Shown here in pieces: positions 24,744 to 34,607 of a DNA stretch of 64,000 bases. The stretch is from Streptomyces sp. Root431. GTDB lineage: Bacteria; Actinomycetota; Actinomycetes; Streptomycetales; Streptomycetaceae. The stretch's first letter is position 1; each line of letters begins with the position of its first letter. The position numbers were made by a program, and so were the translations under genes. The notes beneath the pieces are model-generated. The model was not told the DNA's origin and did no database searches. It was given only the letters and a program-made list of their open reading frames with translations. Where the stretch lies: positions 631,180 through 695,179 of the forward strand of contig NZ_LMEI01000013.1 in the NCBI RefSeq assembly GCF_001426585.1. Reading direction: 5' to 3'.

Positions 24744-25940
24744 ATGAGCACTCACGCGCCGCCCTCGCGTCCACCGACCCGTTCGCCGGCCCCGTCGTCG
24801 CCCGTCCGCCCGCCGCACGCACGGTCCGCGCCGCCTCCCGGGGCGCGGACCGTGGTCACCGCCCTGGTGGTGGCGATGGCCGGCGCGGCCCTCCTCGCCG
24901 GCGGCCCGGCCCGCGCCACGGCCCGCGCCACGGCCGTGGCTGCGGCAGGGGCCCCGGCAGGGGCCCCGGCTCCGGCCGCGGCCCCCGCTCCGGGCGCACC
25001 CGCCGTCGCCGAGCCCGCCCTTGCCGAGCCCGTCGCTGCCGCACCCGTCGTCGCTGCCGCACCCGTCGTCGCACCCGCACCCGCACCCGTCGCCGCCCCA
25101 CCCGCCGTCGCCGCACCTGTCCGTGCCGAGTCGGTCGCCGCCGCACCCGCACCCGCCGCCGCACCCATCCCCGCCGCACCCGTCCCCGCCGCGCCCGTCG
25201 TCGCCGAGCCCGCGCCGCGTTTCGCGGGCAAGGCCTTCGACACCTGCGAGGCGCCGTCGCTCGCGGTGATGAAGGCCTGGCTCAACTCCCCGTACCGGGC
25301 CGTCGGGGTCTACTTCGGGGGCCGGGGGCGGGGCTGTCCCACCCAGAAGGAGCTGAGCCCCGCCTGGGTCGCCTCCGCCCACGCCATGGGCTGGCGGCTG
25401 CTGCCGCTCTTCGTCGGCTCCCAGGCGCCGTGCGTCTACGCCGCCGCGAAGCGGCCGTACGCCATCGGCGGCACCCCCTGGAGTCAGGGCGTCCGGGAGG
25501 CGGGCGAGGCGGTGCGGGCGGCGCGGGCCCTGGGGATCGGCACGAGCAGTCCGCTCTACCTGGACATCGAGGCCTACCAGGTGGAGGACACGAGCTGTGC
25601 CGCCACCACCCTCTCGTTCGTCCGCGCCTGGAACCGCGAGGTGCGGCGCCTCGGCTATCTGCCCGGCTTCTACAGCAGCGCCGACACCGGGGTCCGGCAC
25701 ATCGAGGGGCAGCGGAAGGCGGGCACGCAGGACCTGCCGTCCGTGATGTGGTTCGCGCGTTGGCGGGGGACGCCCGCGCTGTACACCGAGACGTCGCTGC
25801 ACCCGGAGGCCTGGACGCCGCACGCCCGGATCCACCAGTACGCGGGGAACGTCGCCGAGTCCTACGGAGGACGCCGGATGCTCATCGACCGCAACGCGGT
25901 GGACGCGCCGGTCGCCCGCGTCACGACGACCGGCAACTGA
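24744..25940 (+). CDS. Secreted DUF1906 glycoside-hydrolase-like protein
   Basis: About 398 residues: a Pro-rich cytoplasmic start, a membrane/signal helix (about 37-60), a long low-complexity Ala/Pro/Val linker (about 62-155), then a DUF1906 TIM-barrel-like domain (FDTCEAPSLAVMKAW, VGVYFGGRGRGC, SPLYLDIEAY, WFARW, IHQYAGN) as in mycobacterial Rv2525c. The YLDIEAY acidic residues are at the place of GH25-type catalytic acids. It is likely a cell-wall associated hydrolase, but activity of the family is not established. The start is uncertain (ATG 24744 or GTG 24708); neither has a good ribosome site. Confidence 0.78.
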   Translation: MSTHAPPSRPPTRSPAPSSPVRPPHARSAPPPGARTVVTALVVAMAGAALLAGGPARATARATAVAAAGAPAGAPAPAAAPAPGAPAVAEPALAEPVAAAPVVAAAPVVAPAPAPVAAPPAVAAPVRAESVAAAPAPAAAPIPAAPVPAAPVVAEPAPRFAGKAFDTCEAPSLAVMKAWLNSPYRAVGVYFGGRGRGCPTQKELSPAWVASAHAMGWRLLPLFVGSQAPCVYAAAKRPYAIGGTPWSQGVREAGEAVRAARALGIGTSSPLYLDIEAYQVEDTSCAATTLSFVRAWNREVRRLGYLPGFYSSADTGVRHIEGQRKAGTQDLPSVMWFARWRGTPALYTETSLHPEAWTPHARIHQYAGNVAESYGGRRMLIDRNAVDAPVARVTTTGN

Positions 25941-26143
25941 CACCCGGCACGCCCGGACCCCGCCTCAGCCTTCCCCCGACCCCGGTTCGGCTCCCGTTCG
26001 ATCCGGTCTCGACCCTGAGGCCTTCGGTGGGGCGACTCCACCCAGAGGAGGTCCAGCCGTCGCCGTTCCTCCGACCTGAGGCGGACCCCGGTTCGGGACC
26101 TGGGGCCGATCCGCCGGGCACGGTGCGCTTCTAGCGTGGAGTC

Positions 26144-26701
26144 ATGACTCCGCCACCCTCTGGCCCCGTCTGCACCGGCGCCTCGAAGGCCGCCCTCGGT
26201 CACGTGCCGTACCCGTCGTTCTCCTCGTACGTACGGGCCCGTGGTCCCGTGCTGCTGCGGACGGCCCGCTCCCTGACCGCCAACCCCTGCGACGCCGAGG
26301 ACCTCCTCCAGACCGCGCTCGCCAAGACGTTCGTCGCCTGGGAACGCATCGAGGACCACCGCGCCCTGGACGGCTACGTCCGGCGCGCGCTGCTGAACAC
26401 CCGTACGTCGCAGTGGCGCAAGCGCAAGGTCGACGAGTTCGTCTGCGAGGAGCTGCCGGAGCCGGCCGGGCTCCCGGAGCCGGACCCGGCCGACCGCCAG
26501 GTCCTGCACGACGCGATGTGGCGCGCGGTGATGAAGCTGCCGGAGCGCCAGCGTCAGATGGTGGTCCTGCGGTACTACGAGGACCTCAGCGAGGTCCAGA
26601 CGGCGGAGGTGCTCGGCGTCTCGGTCGGCACGGTCAAGAGCGCGGTGTCCCGGGCGCTCGGCAAGCTCCGCGAGGACCCGGAGCTGACGCCCGTGCGGTG
26701 A
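26144..26701 (+). CDS. SigE-family ECF RNA polymerase sigma factor
   Basis: A 185-residue sigma-70 family protein. Region 2 includes LLRTARSLTANPCDAEDLLQTAL and TFVAWERIEDHRALDGYVRR; region 4 includes LPERQRQMVVLRYYEDLSEVQ followed by a helix-turn-helix (TAEVLGVSVGTVKSAVSRAL). It fits the Actinobacterial SigE (TIGR02983) group. No anti-sigma factor gene adjoins it, which is common for this group. A 203-base non-coding stretch precedes it. Confidence 0.9.
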   Translation: MTPPPSGPVCTGASKAALGHVPYPSFSSYVRARGPVLLRTARSLTANPCDAEDLLQTALAKTFVAWERIEDHRALDGYVRRALLNTRTSQWRKRKVDEFVCEELPEPAGLPEPDPADRQVLHDAMWRAVMKLPERQRQMVVLRYYEDLSEVQTAEVLGVSVGTVKSAVSRALGKLREDPELTPVR

Positions 26702-26740
26702 GAACCCGACGAGGACCCGGTGCGAAGGGGCAGCAAGAGC

Positions 26741-26790
26741 GCAGGAAGAGCGCAGGAAGAGCGTAGGGAAACGCAGGGAAAGCGCAGGAA
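26741..26790. repeat. GCAGGAA repeat, 10-11 bp period
   Basis: Units GCAGGAA/GTAGGGA/GCAGGGA start at 26741, 26752, 26763, 26773 and 26784 (spacing 11, 11, 10, 11). The array is between the sigma-factor stop and the acyl-CoA synthetase start. Confidence 0.8.
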
Positions 26791-26913
26791 AGAGCGACTT
26801 CCGCCAGTGATCACTGGCAATTTACGTACTCCCGGGTAGTGACATACCGCGCGGTACGTGCGCAGAATCTCCACACCCTTTCTGCCACGTAGCGCCCACC
26901 GGGAGGACGCCCC

Positions 26914-28566
<1,653 letters not shown>

Positions 28567-28586
28567 TCACGGCGAAGTGGACGGGC

Positions 28587-28624
28587 ACGGGGGCGGGAAG
28601 GGCTTAGGCCCCTCCCGCCCCCGT
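28587..28624. terminator. Bidirectional terminator
   Basis: A 16-bp stem (28587-28602 with 28609-28624, one mismatch) and six-base loop lie between the convergent synthetase and hybrid sensor genes. Confidence 0.85.
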
Positions 28625-28632
28625 CCGCATGC

Positions 28633-31600
28633 CTAGTTGGTGCCGATCTTCGCGAGCAGATCGACGATCCGGGCCTGGACCTCGGTGCTGTTCGACCGCT
28701 CGGCGAGGAAGAGGACCGTCTCGCCGGAGGACAGCTTCGGCAGCTCCTCCTCGTCGAGGTCGGCCGAGGTGTAGACAACGAGCGGAGTGCGGTTCAACTG
28801 CCCGTTCGCGCGCAGCCAGTCGATGATCCCGGCCCGTCGGCGGCGCACCTGCATCAGGTCCATCACGACGAGGTTCGGCCGGGTCTGCGTGGCGAGCGTG
28901 ACCGCCTCGGTGTCCGTGGCCGCGCGGGCGACCTGCATGCCGCGCCGCTCCAGGGTGGCGGCGAGCGCCTCCGCGATGTCGTCGTGCTCCTCGATCAGCA
29001 GGACCCGGGACGGGTGCTGCTCGCTGTCGCGGGGCGCGAGCGCCTTGAGGAGTACGGCGGGGTCGGCGCCGTAGGCGGCCTCCCGGGTCGCCTGCCCGAG
29101 ACCGGCAGCGAGCAGCACCGGCACCTCGGCGGCGACGGCGGCCTGGCGCAGCGACTGGAGCGCGGTACGGGTGATGGGACCGGTCAGCGGGTCGACGAAG
29201 AGCGCGGCCGGGAAGGCGGCGATCTGGGCGTCGACCTCCTCGCGGGAGTGCACGATCACCGGGCGGTAGCCGCGGTCGCTGAGCGCCTGCTGGGTGGAGA
29301 CGTCGGGCGCGGGCCAGACGAGCAGCCGGCGCGGGTTGTCGAGCGGCTCGGGGGGCAGCTCGTCGTCGACGGGCCGCGGCGCGGGACGGTTGGCGACCTC
29401 GACCGCGCCACCGGGGCCGTCGAGCGGCTCGGGGCCTTCGGCGGAGCCCTCCGCGGGCGCCCCTATGGCGTAGGCGCGGCCCTCGGGGGCGGCCGGGGAG
29501 AGCCCGAGCGCGGCCTCGGGGGAGGACTGCGGGTGCGGCTTGGCCGTGTTCTCGGCGGCGGCCGGTGCGGGGAGCGCGGCCGGCGCCGGCGGGTCGACCT
29601 CCGGCGGGGTGGCGAGCTTGCGCCGCCGCCCGGAGCCGTTGGAGGGCGCGGGGGAGCTCACGGGCGCCGCGGGAGGCGCGACAGGAGCCGGAGGCGCGAT
29701 CGGAGCGGACGGAGCGGCCGGGGTGATCGGAGCGCCGGACGCGGCCGTCGGCGGGACGAAGGGAACGCCCTGCCCGAGGGTGCGCACGCTGAACGCCCGC
29801 CCCTGGGTCGAGTCCTTCGGCATCGGCAGCTCGGGCGGCAGCGGTACGGAGCCGGTGCCCGTCCCGGAACCGGTGACGCTCTGCGGCGCGGGCAGCGGCG
29901 CGGGCGCGGGGGCCGGGACGGCGCCCGGCAGCGGGGTCGCCGACGGGGGTACGGGCGCCGGCGGCGCCATGGCCCGGCGGCGGCCGCTCGGCTCGGGCAG
30001 CGGCTGAGGCTGCTGCGCGAGGTGCGGATGGGGCTGCGGGGGCGTGTGGTCGGAGCCCGGGACACCGCGTACGGCCTCGTGCCGGCCCTCGTCGGAGACG
30101 GGCAGCGCGGCGGAGACCGGAACCGCAGCGGGAGCGGGACCCGGAGCGGGGACGGAATCGGGGCGGTCCGCGTCGGCCGGCGGAAGCGCGAACGGCGTCC
30201 GGGGCCCGGCCTCGGCCGCCGCCGCCCGCTCCTGCGCGGCGGCCAGCGCCCGGCGGCGGCGCCCGCTCGGCTGGGCGGCGGGCACGTCACCGCCGGAGGC
30301 GACGGCGGGCAGGGCGAGGGCGGGACCGTGGGCGGGACCGTGGGCGGACACGGGCGCGTTCGCGTGCTCCGCGGCGACACCCTGCGGCGGCACGGCGGCG
30401 CCCAGCGCGGCCCGTCCCTGCGCGCCCTCGGCGGCGGTCACCACGGACCCCTCGGCGGGACGACCCCGACGGCGCCCGGTGGGCTCGACGACGGGGGCAG
30501 CCGGAACCGGGGCCGAACCCGGAGCCGATGGGGCCGGTGCCGAAATCGCGGCCACGGCGGCGTTCTGCTGGGCAGGGATCAGTTCGGCGGGGCCGGACGA
30601 CTCTCCCGTACGGGCGCGGCGTCGGCCGCTCGCCTCAGTGCCCTCCGCGGAGACCGGGCTCTCCAGGAAGGCGTCCGTGGAGGCGCGTCGGGCCCGGCGA
30701 CGGCCGCCGCCGGAGGTCTCGCCCTCCGCGCCCGTGGCCTGCGCGGGCAGCGCCGGAACCTCCCGTGCACCGGAGTCCGGCGACTTCGGCTCGGAAGCGA
30801 GAGCGGGTACGGACGCGGGCGGGGCCGCAGGTGCGGGGACGGTCCCCCGCCCTGCCCCGAGCGGGACTTCGAGGACGTACGCGCCGCCGCTCGTACCCGG
30901 TACCTCGTGGGTCTGCACGACACCGCCGTGCGCCGCCACGATCCCGCGCACGACCGGCCCGTGGACCGGGTCGCCGCCCGCGTACGGGCCGCGGACCTCG
31001 ATGCGTACGACGTCCCCGCGCTGGGCGGCCGCGACGACGATCGTGGAGTCGACCGGTCCCGCGCCCTGCGCGGCGGCCCTGTTCTTGCCGGTCGCGTCGA
31101 CGCCGGCGACGTCCGCGACGAGGTGCGCGAGCGCGGTCGCGAGCCGGTCCGGGTCCACATCGGCCTCGATCGGCGGCGCGTGCACGGCGAACTGCGCGCG
31201 GCCGGGCCCGATCAGCTCGACGGCCGCGTCGATGCCGGCCGTCACGACCCCGTCGAGCAGCGCGACCCGCCGGTCGAGCTTCTCCGCGCCGGAGTCCAGG
31301 CGCTGGTAGCCGAGGACGTTGTCCACGAGCGCCGTCATCCGGGCGTATCCGGCGGTCAGATGGTGCAGCACCTGGTTGGCCTCGGGCCACAGCTGCCCGG
31401 CGTCGTCGGCGGCGAGCGCGCCCAGCCGGGTGCGCAGTTCCTCCAGGGGCCCGCGCAGCGACTCGGCGAGGACGGCGGTCAGCTGCTCGTGCCGGGCGGC
31501 CAGCGAGGCGTACCGCTCCTGCTGCGCCTCCCGCTCGGCCGCGTGCCGCTCGGCGCGGTCGGCGAGCTCGGCGGCGTGCTCCTCGGTGAGCTGCTCGTAC

Positions 31601-32397
31601 GGCCTGCGGTCGGTGAAGGTCATCACGGCGCCGACGAGCTGGTCGCCGTCCCGGACGGGAGCGGTCGTGAGGTCGACCGGCACCCGGTCGCCCTTCTTCG
31701 CCCACAGCACCTGCCCGCGGACCCGGTGCTTGCGCCCGGACTTGAGGGTGTCGGCGAGCGGCGACTCCTCGTACGGGAAGGGCTCGCCGTCGGCGCGGGT
31801 GGCGAGGATCAGCGGGTGCAGCTCCTGGCCGCCGAGCTCACCGGCGCGGTAGCCGAGGATCTGCGCGGCGGCGGGGTTGACGAGGACGACCCGGCCGTCG
31901 GTGTCCGTGCCGACGACGCCCTCGGACGCGGCGCGCAGGATCATCTCGGTCTGGCGCTGCGAGCGGGCGAGTTCGGCCTCGGTGTCGAGGGTGCCGGTGA
32001 GGTCCCGCACGACGAGCATGAGCAGTTCGTCGCCGGTGTAGCCGCTGTACGAGTCGTAGGCCTCGCGGCCGTCCTCCAGGCTGGCGCTGGTCACCTCGAC
32101 GGGGAACTCGCTGCCGTCCGTGCGGCGGGCGATCATCCGGGTCGGCTTGGTGCGGCCGCGCTCGTCCGTGCCCTCGGGGCGGCGCATGGAGCCGGGGATG
32201 AGGCGCGAGTCGAAGCCGGGCAGCAGATCGAGCAGGCCACGGCCGACGAGCGCGGTGCCGGGGGTCTCGAACATGCCGAGGGCGATCGTGTTGGCGTTGA
32301 CGACCGTGCCGTTGCAGTTGACGAGCACGAGGCCGTCGGGGAGGGCGTCGAGTATGGCTGCGAGGCGAGCAGCGCCTCGGGATGGCCTGCTGCTCAC
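28633..32397 (-). CDS. Giant PAS-kinase-like-receiver hybrid sensor protein, degenerate kinase core
   Basis: About 1254 residues. Order: PAS (about 10-140), PAS (about 155-275), a coiled coil and a DHp-like helix pair (about 275-380), a GHKL-like ATPase remnant (about 380-520), a Pro/Ala-rich linker of about 470 residues, then two receiver-like domains. The DHp helix reads AESLRGPLEELRTRL where a kinase has SHELRTPL, so the phospho-acceptor His is missing. The ATPase has no clear N-box; its remaining HGGVVQTHEVPG resembles an end of the lid. The last receiver keeps Asp (VVMDLM) and acidic EEHDD but has Glu in place of the usual Lys (LFLAER). Start: GTG 32397 with GGGAGGA upstream, not the longer frame. 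It is probably a scaffold or a sensor acting without phosphotransfer. Confidence 0.8.
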   Translation of the reverse strand: MSSRPSRGAARLAAILDALPDGLVLVNCNGTVVNANTIALGMFETPGTALVGRGLLDLLPGFDSRLIPGSMRRPEGTDERGRTKPTRMIARRTDGSEFPVEVTSASLEDGREAYDSYSGYTGDELLMLVVRDLTGTLDTEAELARSQRQTEMILRAASEGVVGTDTDGRVVLVNPAAAQILGYRAGELGGQELHPLILATRADGEPFPYEESPLADTLKSGRKHRVRGQVLWAKKGDRVPVDLTTAPVRDGDQLVGAVMTFTDRRPYEQLTEEHAAELADRAERHAAEREAQQERYASLAARHEQLTAVLAESLRGPLEELRTRLGALAADDAGQLWPEANQVLHHLTAGYARMTALVDNVLGYQRLDSGAEKLDRRVALLDGVVTAGIDAAVELIGPGRAQFAVHAPPIEADVDPDRLATALAHLVADVAGVDATGKNRAAAQGAGPVDSTIVVAAAQRGDVVRIEVRGPYAGGDPVHGPVVRGIVAAHGGVVQTHEVPGTSGGAYVLEVPLGAGRGTVPAPAAPPASVPALASEPKSPDSGAREVPALPAQATGAEGETSGGGRRRARRASTDAFLESPVSAEGTEASGRRRARTGESSGPAELIPAQQNAAVAAISAPAPSAPGSAPVPAAPVVEPTGRRRGRPAEGSVVTAAEGAQGRAALGAAVPPQGVAAEHANAPVSAHGPAHGPALALPAVASGGDVPAAQPSGRRRRALAAAQERAAAAEAGPRTPFALPPADADRPDSVPAPGPAPAAVPVSAALPVSDEGRHEAVRGVPGSDHTPPQPHPHLAQQPQPLPEPSGRRRAMAPPAPVPPSATPLPGAVPAPAPAPLPAPQSVTGSGTGTGSVPLPPELPMPKDSTQGRAFSVRTLGQGVPFVPPTAASGAPITPAAPSAPIAPPAPVAPPAAPVSSPAPSNGSGRRRKLATPPEVDPPAPAALPAPAAAENTAKPHPQSSPEAALGLSPAAPEGRAYAIGAPAEGSAEGPEPLDGPGGAVEVANRPAPRPVDDELPPEPLDNPRRLLVWPAPDVSTQQALSDRGYRPVIVHSREEVDAQIAAFPAALFVDPLTGPITRTALQSLRQAAVAAEVPVLLAAGLGQATREAAYGADPAVLLKALAPRDSEQHPSRVLLIEEHDDIAEALAATLERRGMQVARAATDTEAVTLATQTRPNLVVMDLMQVRRRRAGIIDWLRANGQLNRTPLVVYTSADLDEEELPKLSSGETVLFLAERSNSTEVQARIVDLLAKIGTN

Positions 32398-32561
32398 GAC
32401 GACGGTTCCTCCCTGACCCACTGCACGTGCTTGCCTGTCGGCAGGCGGGCCCCATCTTGCCCCTCGGGCCGCAGCCTGTCACTGAGGGAGTCTAAGGGAG
32501 CCGCCGCCCGCCCTTCATTGCGCGCGCCCTGCCCGTGCCATCACGCGCGCCCTTGCCACTG

Positions 32562-32987
32562 TCATTGCCCGAGCGTGGGCAGGAACGGTCGGAGGTTCTC
32601 CCAGCGGTCGATCTCGCAGCCGTTGACGCGGGAGAAATGCGCGTCGATCTTGCGGCCTTGCCAGGTGCCGGTGACGTGCGCGACGGCGTTCCCCCCGTGG
32701 ATCTGGGTGCAGAACGCGTCCTGCGGAACGGGCTTGAAGGGGTTCACACCCTCCTTCGCGAACTGCTCGAGCCGCGCGCAGGCGTCCTCGGCGTCCGGGT
32801 GCGTCCCGCCGGCCCGGTCGTCGCAGGTCAGCTCGAACGTGCCGTCGGCGGCCGGCCTGCCGCTCTCGGCGATCGTCACGGTCAGCGTGTCGGGCGGGGA
32901 GAGCAGGGGCAGCGGCGGCAGGGGGCCGAGCCCGGCGGACCCGGCGGCGGCGGTGGCGAGGGTCGCGAGGGCGAGACGGCGCAACAT
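32562..32987 (-). CDS. Streptomyces subtilisin inhibitor (SSI)-like secreted protein
   Basis: A 141-residue protein with a signal peptide (about 1-25) and an SSI-type domain: LTCDD, DACARLEQF, AFCTQIHG and NGCEIDRW give four cysteines at the positions of the two SSI disulfides, and VTGTWQGRKI matches the SSI WQG strand. SSI proteins block extracellular serine proteases by a loop whose P1 residue is Met in classic SSI. Here the loop reads CTQ-IH, so P1 is Gln. The ATG at 32987 follows GGAGATCC; a longer frame to 33101 is unsupported. Confidence 0.82.
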   Translation of the reverse strand: MLRRLALATLATAAAGSAGLGPLPPLPLLSPPDTLTVTIAESGRPAADGTFELTCDDRAGGTHPDAEDACARLEQFAKEGVNPFKPVPQDAFCTQIHGGNAVAHVTGTWQGRKIDAHFSRVNGCEIDRWENLRPFLPTLGQ

Positions 32988-33244
32988 ACGGATCTCCAGG
33001 AGCGGCGGTGTACGGCGGACACGGGTGCGGGAGCGAGCGGGGTGCCGCGGGTGCACGGTGTCCCGCTCCTCTAACGCTCCGGGCGCCGGGGCGTTGCGCA
33101 AGCGGGGTGCGCCGGGTGGGCGGCGCGGGCCCCCGGGGCTTTGCCCTGGACCCCGGAGGCCTAGTACGGTGAGAATCGATTGGTGACAGCCGGTTCGCCT
33201 GTGTCATCATCTGCACGCACCACTCGCGTAGGCGCGGGGTGCAT

Positions 33245-33335
33245 GGAGGCGTCGCCTAGTCCGGTCTATGGCGCCGCACTGCTAATGCGGTTTGGGTCTT
33301 AAAGCCCATCGAGGGTTCAAATCCCTCCGCCTCCG
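33245..33335 (+). tRNA. tRNA-Ser(GCU)
   Basis: A 91-base type II tRNA: acceptor 33245-33251 with 33328-33334, anticodon loop CTGCTAA (GCU), long variable arm and T-loop TTCAAAT. Confidence 0.97.
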
Positions 33336-33342
33336 CCCCTAC

Positions 33343-33373
33343 CGAAGCCCCGGCCCACAAGGCCGGGGCTTCG
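33343..33373 (+). terminator. Terminator after tRNA-Ser(GCU)
   Basis: A perfect 13-bp stem (33343-33355 with 33361-33373) with loop CACAA, eight bases after the tRNA. Confidence 0.85.
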
Positions 33374-33535
33374 GCCGTTCCCGGACACGCCACCTCAGGC
33401 ACCCGATGTGACCCCGGTCTCTTTCGACGCGTTTCCGCCCCTCGGGCCCCCGCCGACGCCCCTCGACCGCCAGCCCCTCGAACCTCCCCAGCGCGACGTT
33501 TTCGCAGGTCACAAGGGGTGGGGTGAATGGATTTC

Positions 33536-33556
33536 ACATGACGGCGGCAGTCATGT
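33536..33556. promoter_or_regulatory. ACATGAC/GTCATGT palindrome upstream of tRNA-Arg
   Basis: Perfect seven-base arms around a seven-base spacer, directly followed by TAATGT, which could be a -10 box for the tRNA-Arg transcript starting about 60 bases on. The protein that would bind it is unknown. Confidence 0.45.
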
Positions 33557-33620
33557 AATGTTCTTCCTGTCGCCGCGAGCGGGTCGAAAGACCGGGGAGC
33601 GAAGACGGAAAACAAAACAA

Positions 33621-33693
33621 GCACTCGTAGCTTAACGGATAGAGCATCTGACTACGGATCAGAAGGTTGCAGGTTCGAATCCTGCCGAGTGCA
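33621..33693 (+). tRNA. tRNA-Arg(ACG)
   Basis: A 73-base cloverleaf: acceptor 33621-33627 with 33686-33692, anticodon loop CTACGGA (ACG, wobble position expected to be deaminated to inosine by TadA, which is encoded at 55136-55690), T-loop TTCGAAT. Confidence 0.97.
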
Positions 33694-33700
33694 CATAGAT

Positions 33701-33730
33701 AAGAGGCCCGGACGAGAGTCCGGGCCTCTT
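33701..33730 (+). terminator. Terminator after tRNA-Arg
   Basis: A perfect 13-bp stem (33701-33713 with 33718-33730) with loop GAGA, eight bases after the tRNA. Confidence 0.85.
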
Positions 33731-34114
33731 GCGTTTCCGGGCGGTACGGCAGCGGAGTGTGGCAACCGCGTCAGCCGTCACTGCCTATGGCCTTGGATCC
33801 ACGGGTGCCGTCGGCCGTCGGTCGTGCCGTCGGTCTGAGCCCCTGGGCGAGTTCGTTCAGGATCACCTCGTGCGCGTACAACACGGCCTCTCACCCCCGA
33901 TGCGTATGCGCCGACGGTAGTACGTCCACGACTGCCTGCCAGTGGGATTTCTGGGGTTGGAAGGCGGGGCCCCGAGCAACCGTCGACGTGAGCTAGCCCG
34001 TTGTTGACCGTTCCGGCGCATAGGCGAGAGGCCCCGGACGAGAGTCCGGAGCCTCTTGCGTTGGTGTGGTTTGGCGTCGGATGATCGTTCTTTCTCATCA
34101 ATGGGGGTTGGGGT
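33731..34114. other. 384-bp orphan segment ending in a second copy of the tRNA terminator
   Basis: No gene with convincing codon use. Its last part (about 34018-34064) repeats the sequence around the tRNA-Arg terminator (ATAG, GAGGC, GGACGAGAGTCCGG, GCCTCTTGCGTT) with a few changes, so a decayed insertion or duplication is possible. Confidence 0.5.
34027..34056 (+). terminator. Second terminator-like hairpin, copy of the tRNA-Arg terminator
   Basis: Arms 34027-34039 and 34044-34056 with a central mismatch and loop GAGA. It is nearly the same sequence as 33701-33730. Confidence 0.6.
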
Positions 34115-34480
34115 ATGGCACTTTTCGGGAACGCGCACGCGATCGATCCGGCGCAGGCGCAGCAGGACTACGCGCGGCTGCTCGGGCAGGGGGAGCAGGT
34201 GCACGCCGCGTATCTGCTGATCCGCGACACGATCTTCTTCACCGACCGGCGGCTGGTGCTCGTCGACAAGCAGGGCATCACCGGCAAGAAGGTCGAGTAC
34301 CACTCGATCCCGTACCGGAGCATCACGCACTTCGCCGTCGAGACCGCCGGCACCTTCGACCTCGACGCCGAGCTGAAGATCTGGATCTCGGGCAACGCCG
34401 TGCCCGTCCAGAAGACCTTCACCAAGGGCGTCGACATCTACGAGGTGCAGGCGATCCTCACGCAGTTCGTCGCGAAGTAG
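34115..34480 (+). CDS. PH-domain protein (bPH/YvbH-like)
   Basis: A 121-residue cytoplasmic protein with a bacterial pleckstrin-homology-like fold: LLIRDTIFFTDRRLVLVDKQG, KKVEYHSIPYRSITHFAVET, GTFDLDAELKIWISG and the C-terminal helix VDIYEVQAIL. This pattern is typical of the YvbH/DUF1696-type PH proteins, whose ligand is unknown. The ATG at 34115 follows GGGGTTGGGG. It is monocistronic, 300 bases after the tRNA-Arg terminator. Confidence 0.9.
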   Translation: MALFGNAHAIDPAQAQQDYARLLGQGEQVHAAYLLIRDTIFFTDRRLVLVDKQGITGKKVEYHSIPYRSITHFAVETAGTFDLDAELKIWISGNAVPVQKTFTKGVDIYEVQAILTQFVAK

Positions 34481-34607
34481 CAGTTCTGCGCGTTTGGGGG
34501 AGGCTCCCGGGATTTCCGGGGGCCTTCCCCTTTTGGGTGAACCTGTCTGATTTGCATGTCAGTTGAATATGCCCTCGGCCTAGCTTGCGTCGTGGAGGTG
34601 ATGATCG

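Noticed and set aside
26144..26701. An adjacent anti-sigma factor for the SigE-family sigma factor
   Set aside because: No zinc-binding anti-sigma or membrane anti-sigma gene lies on either side; the group is often orphan.
28984..33186. A 1400-codon open frame on the plus strand across the sensor gene
   Set aside because: It is an antisense shadow of the GC-rich hybrid-sensor gene: composition (Gly/Arg/Val/Glu without hydrophobic core or motifs) and third-position pattern do not fit a gene.
33621..34064. An attL/attR pair of an integrated element at tRNA-Arg
   Set aside because: The second copy repeats only the terminator region, not the tRNA 3' end that integrases duplicate; no integrase gene is seen.
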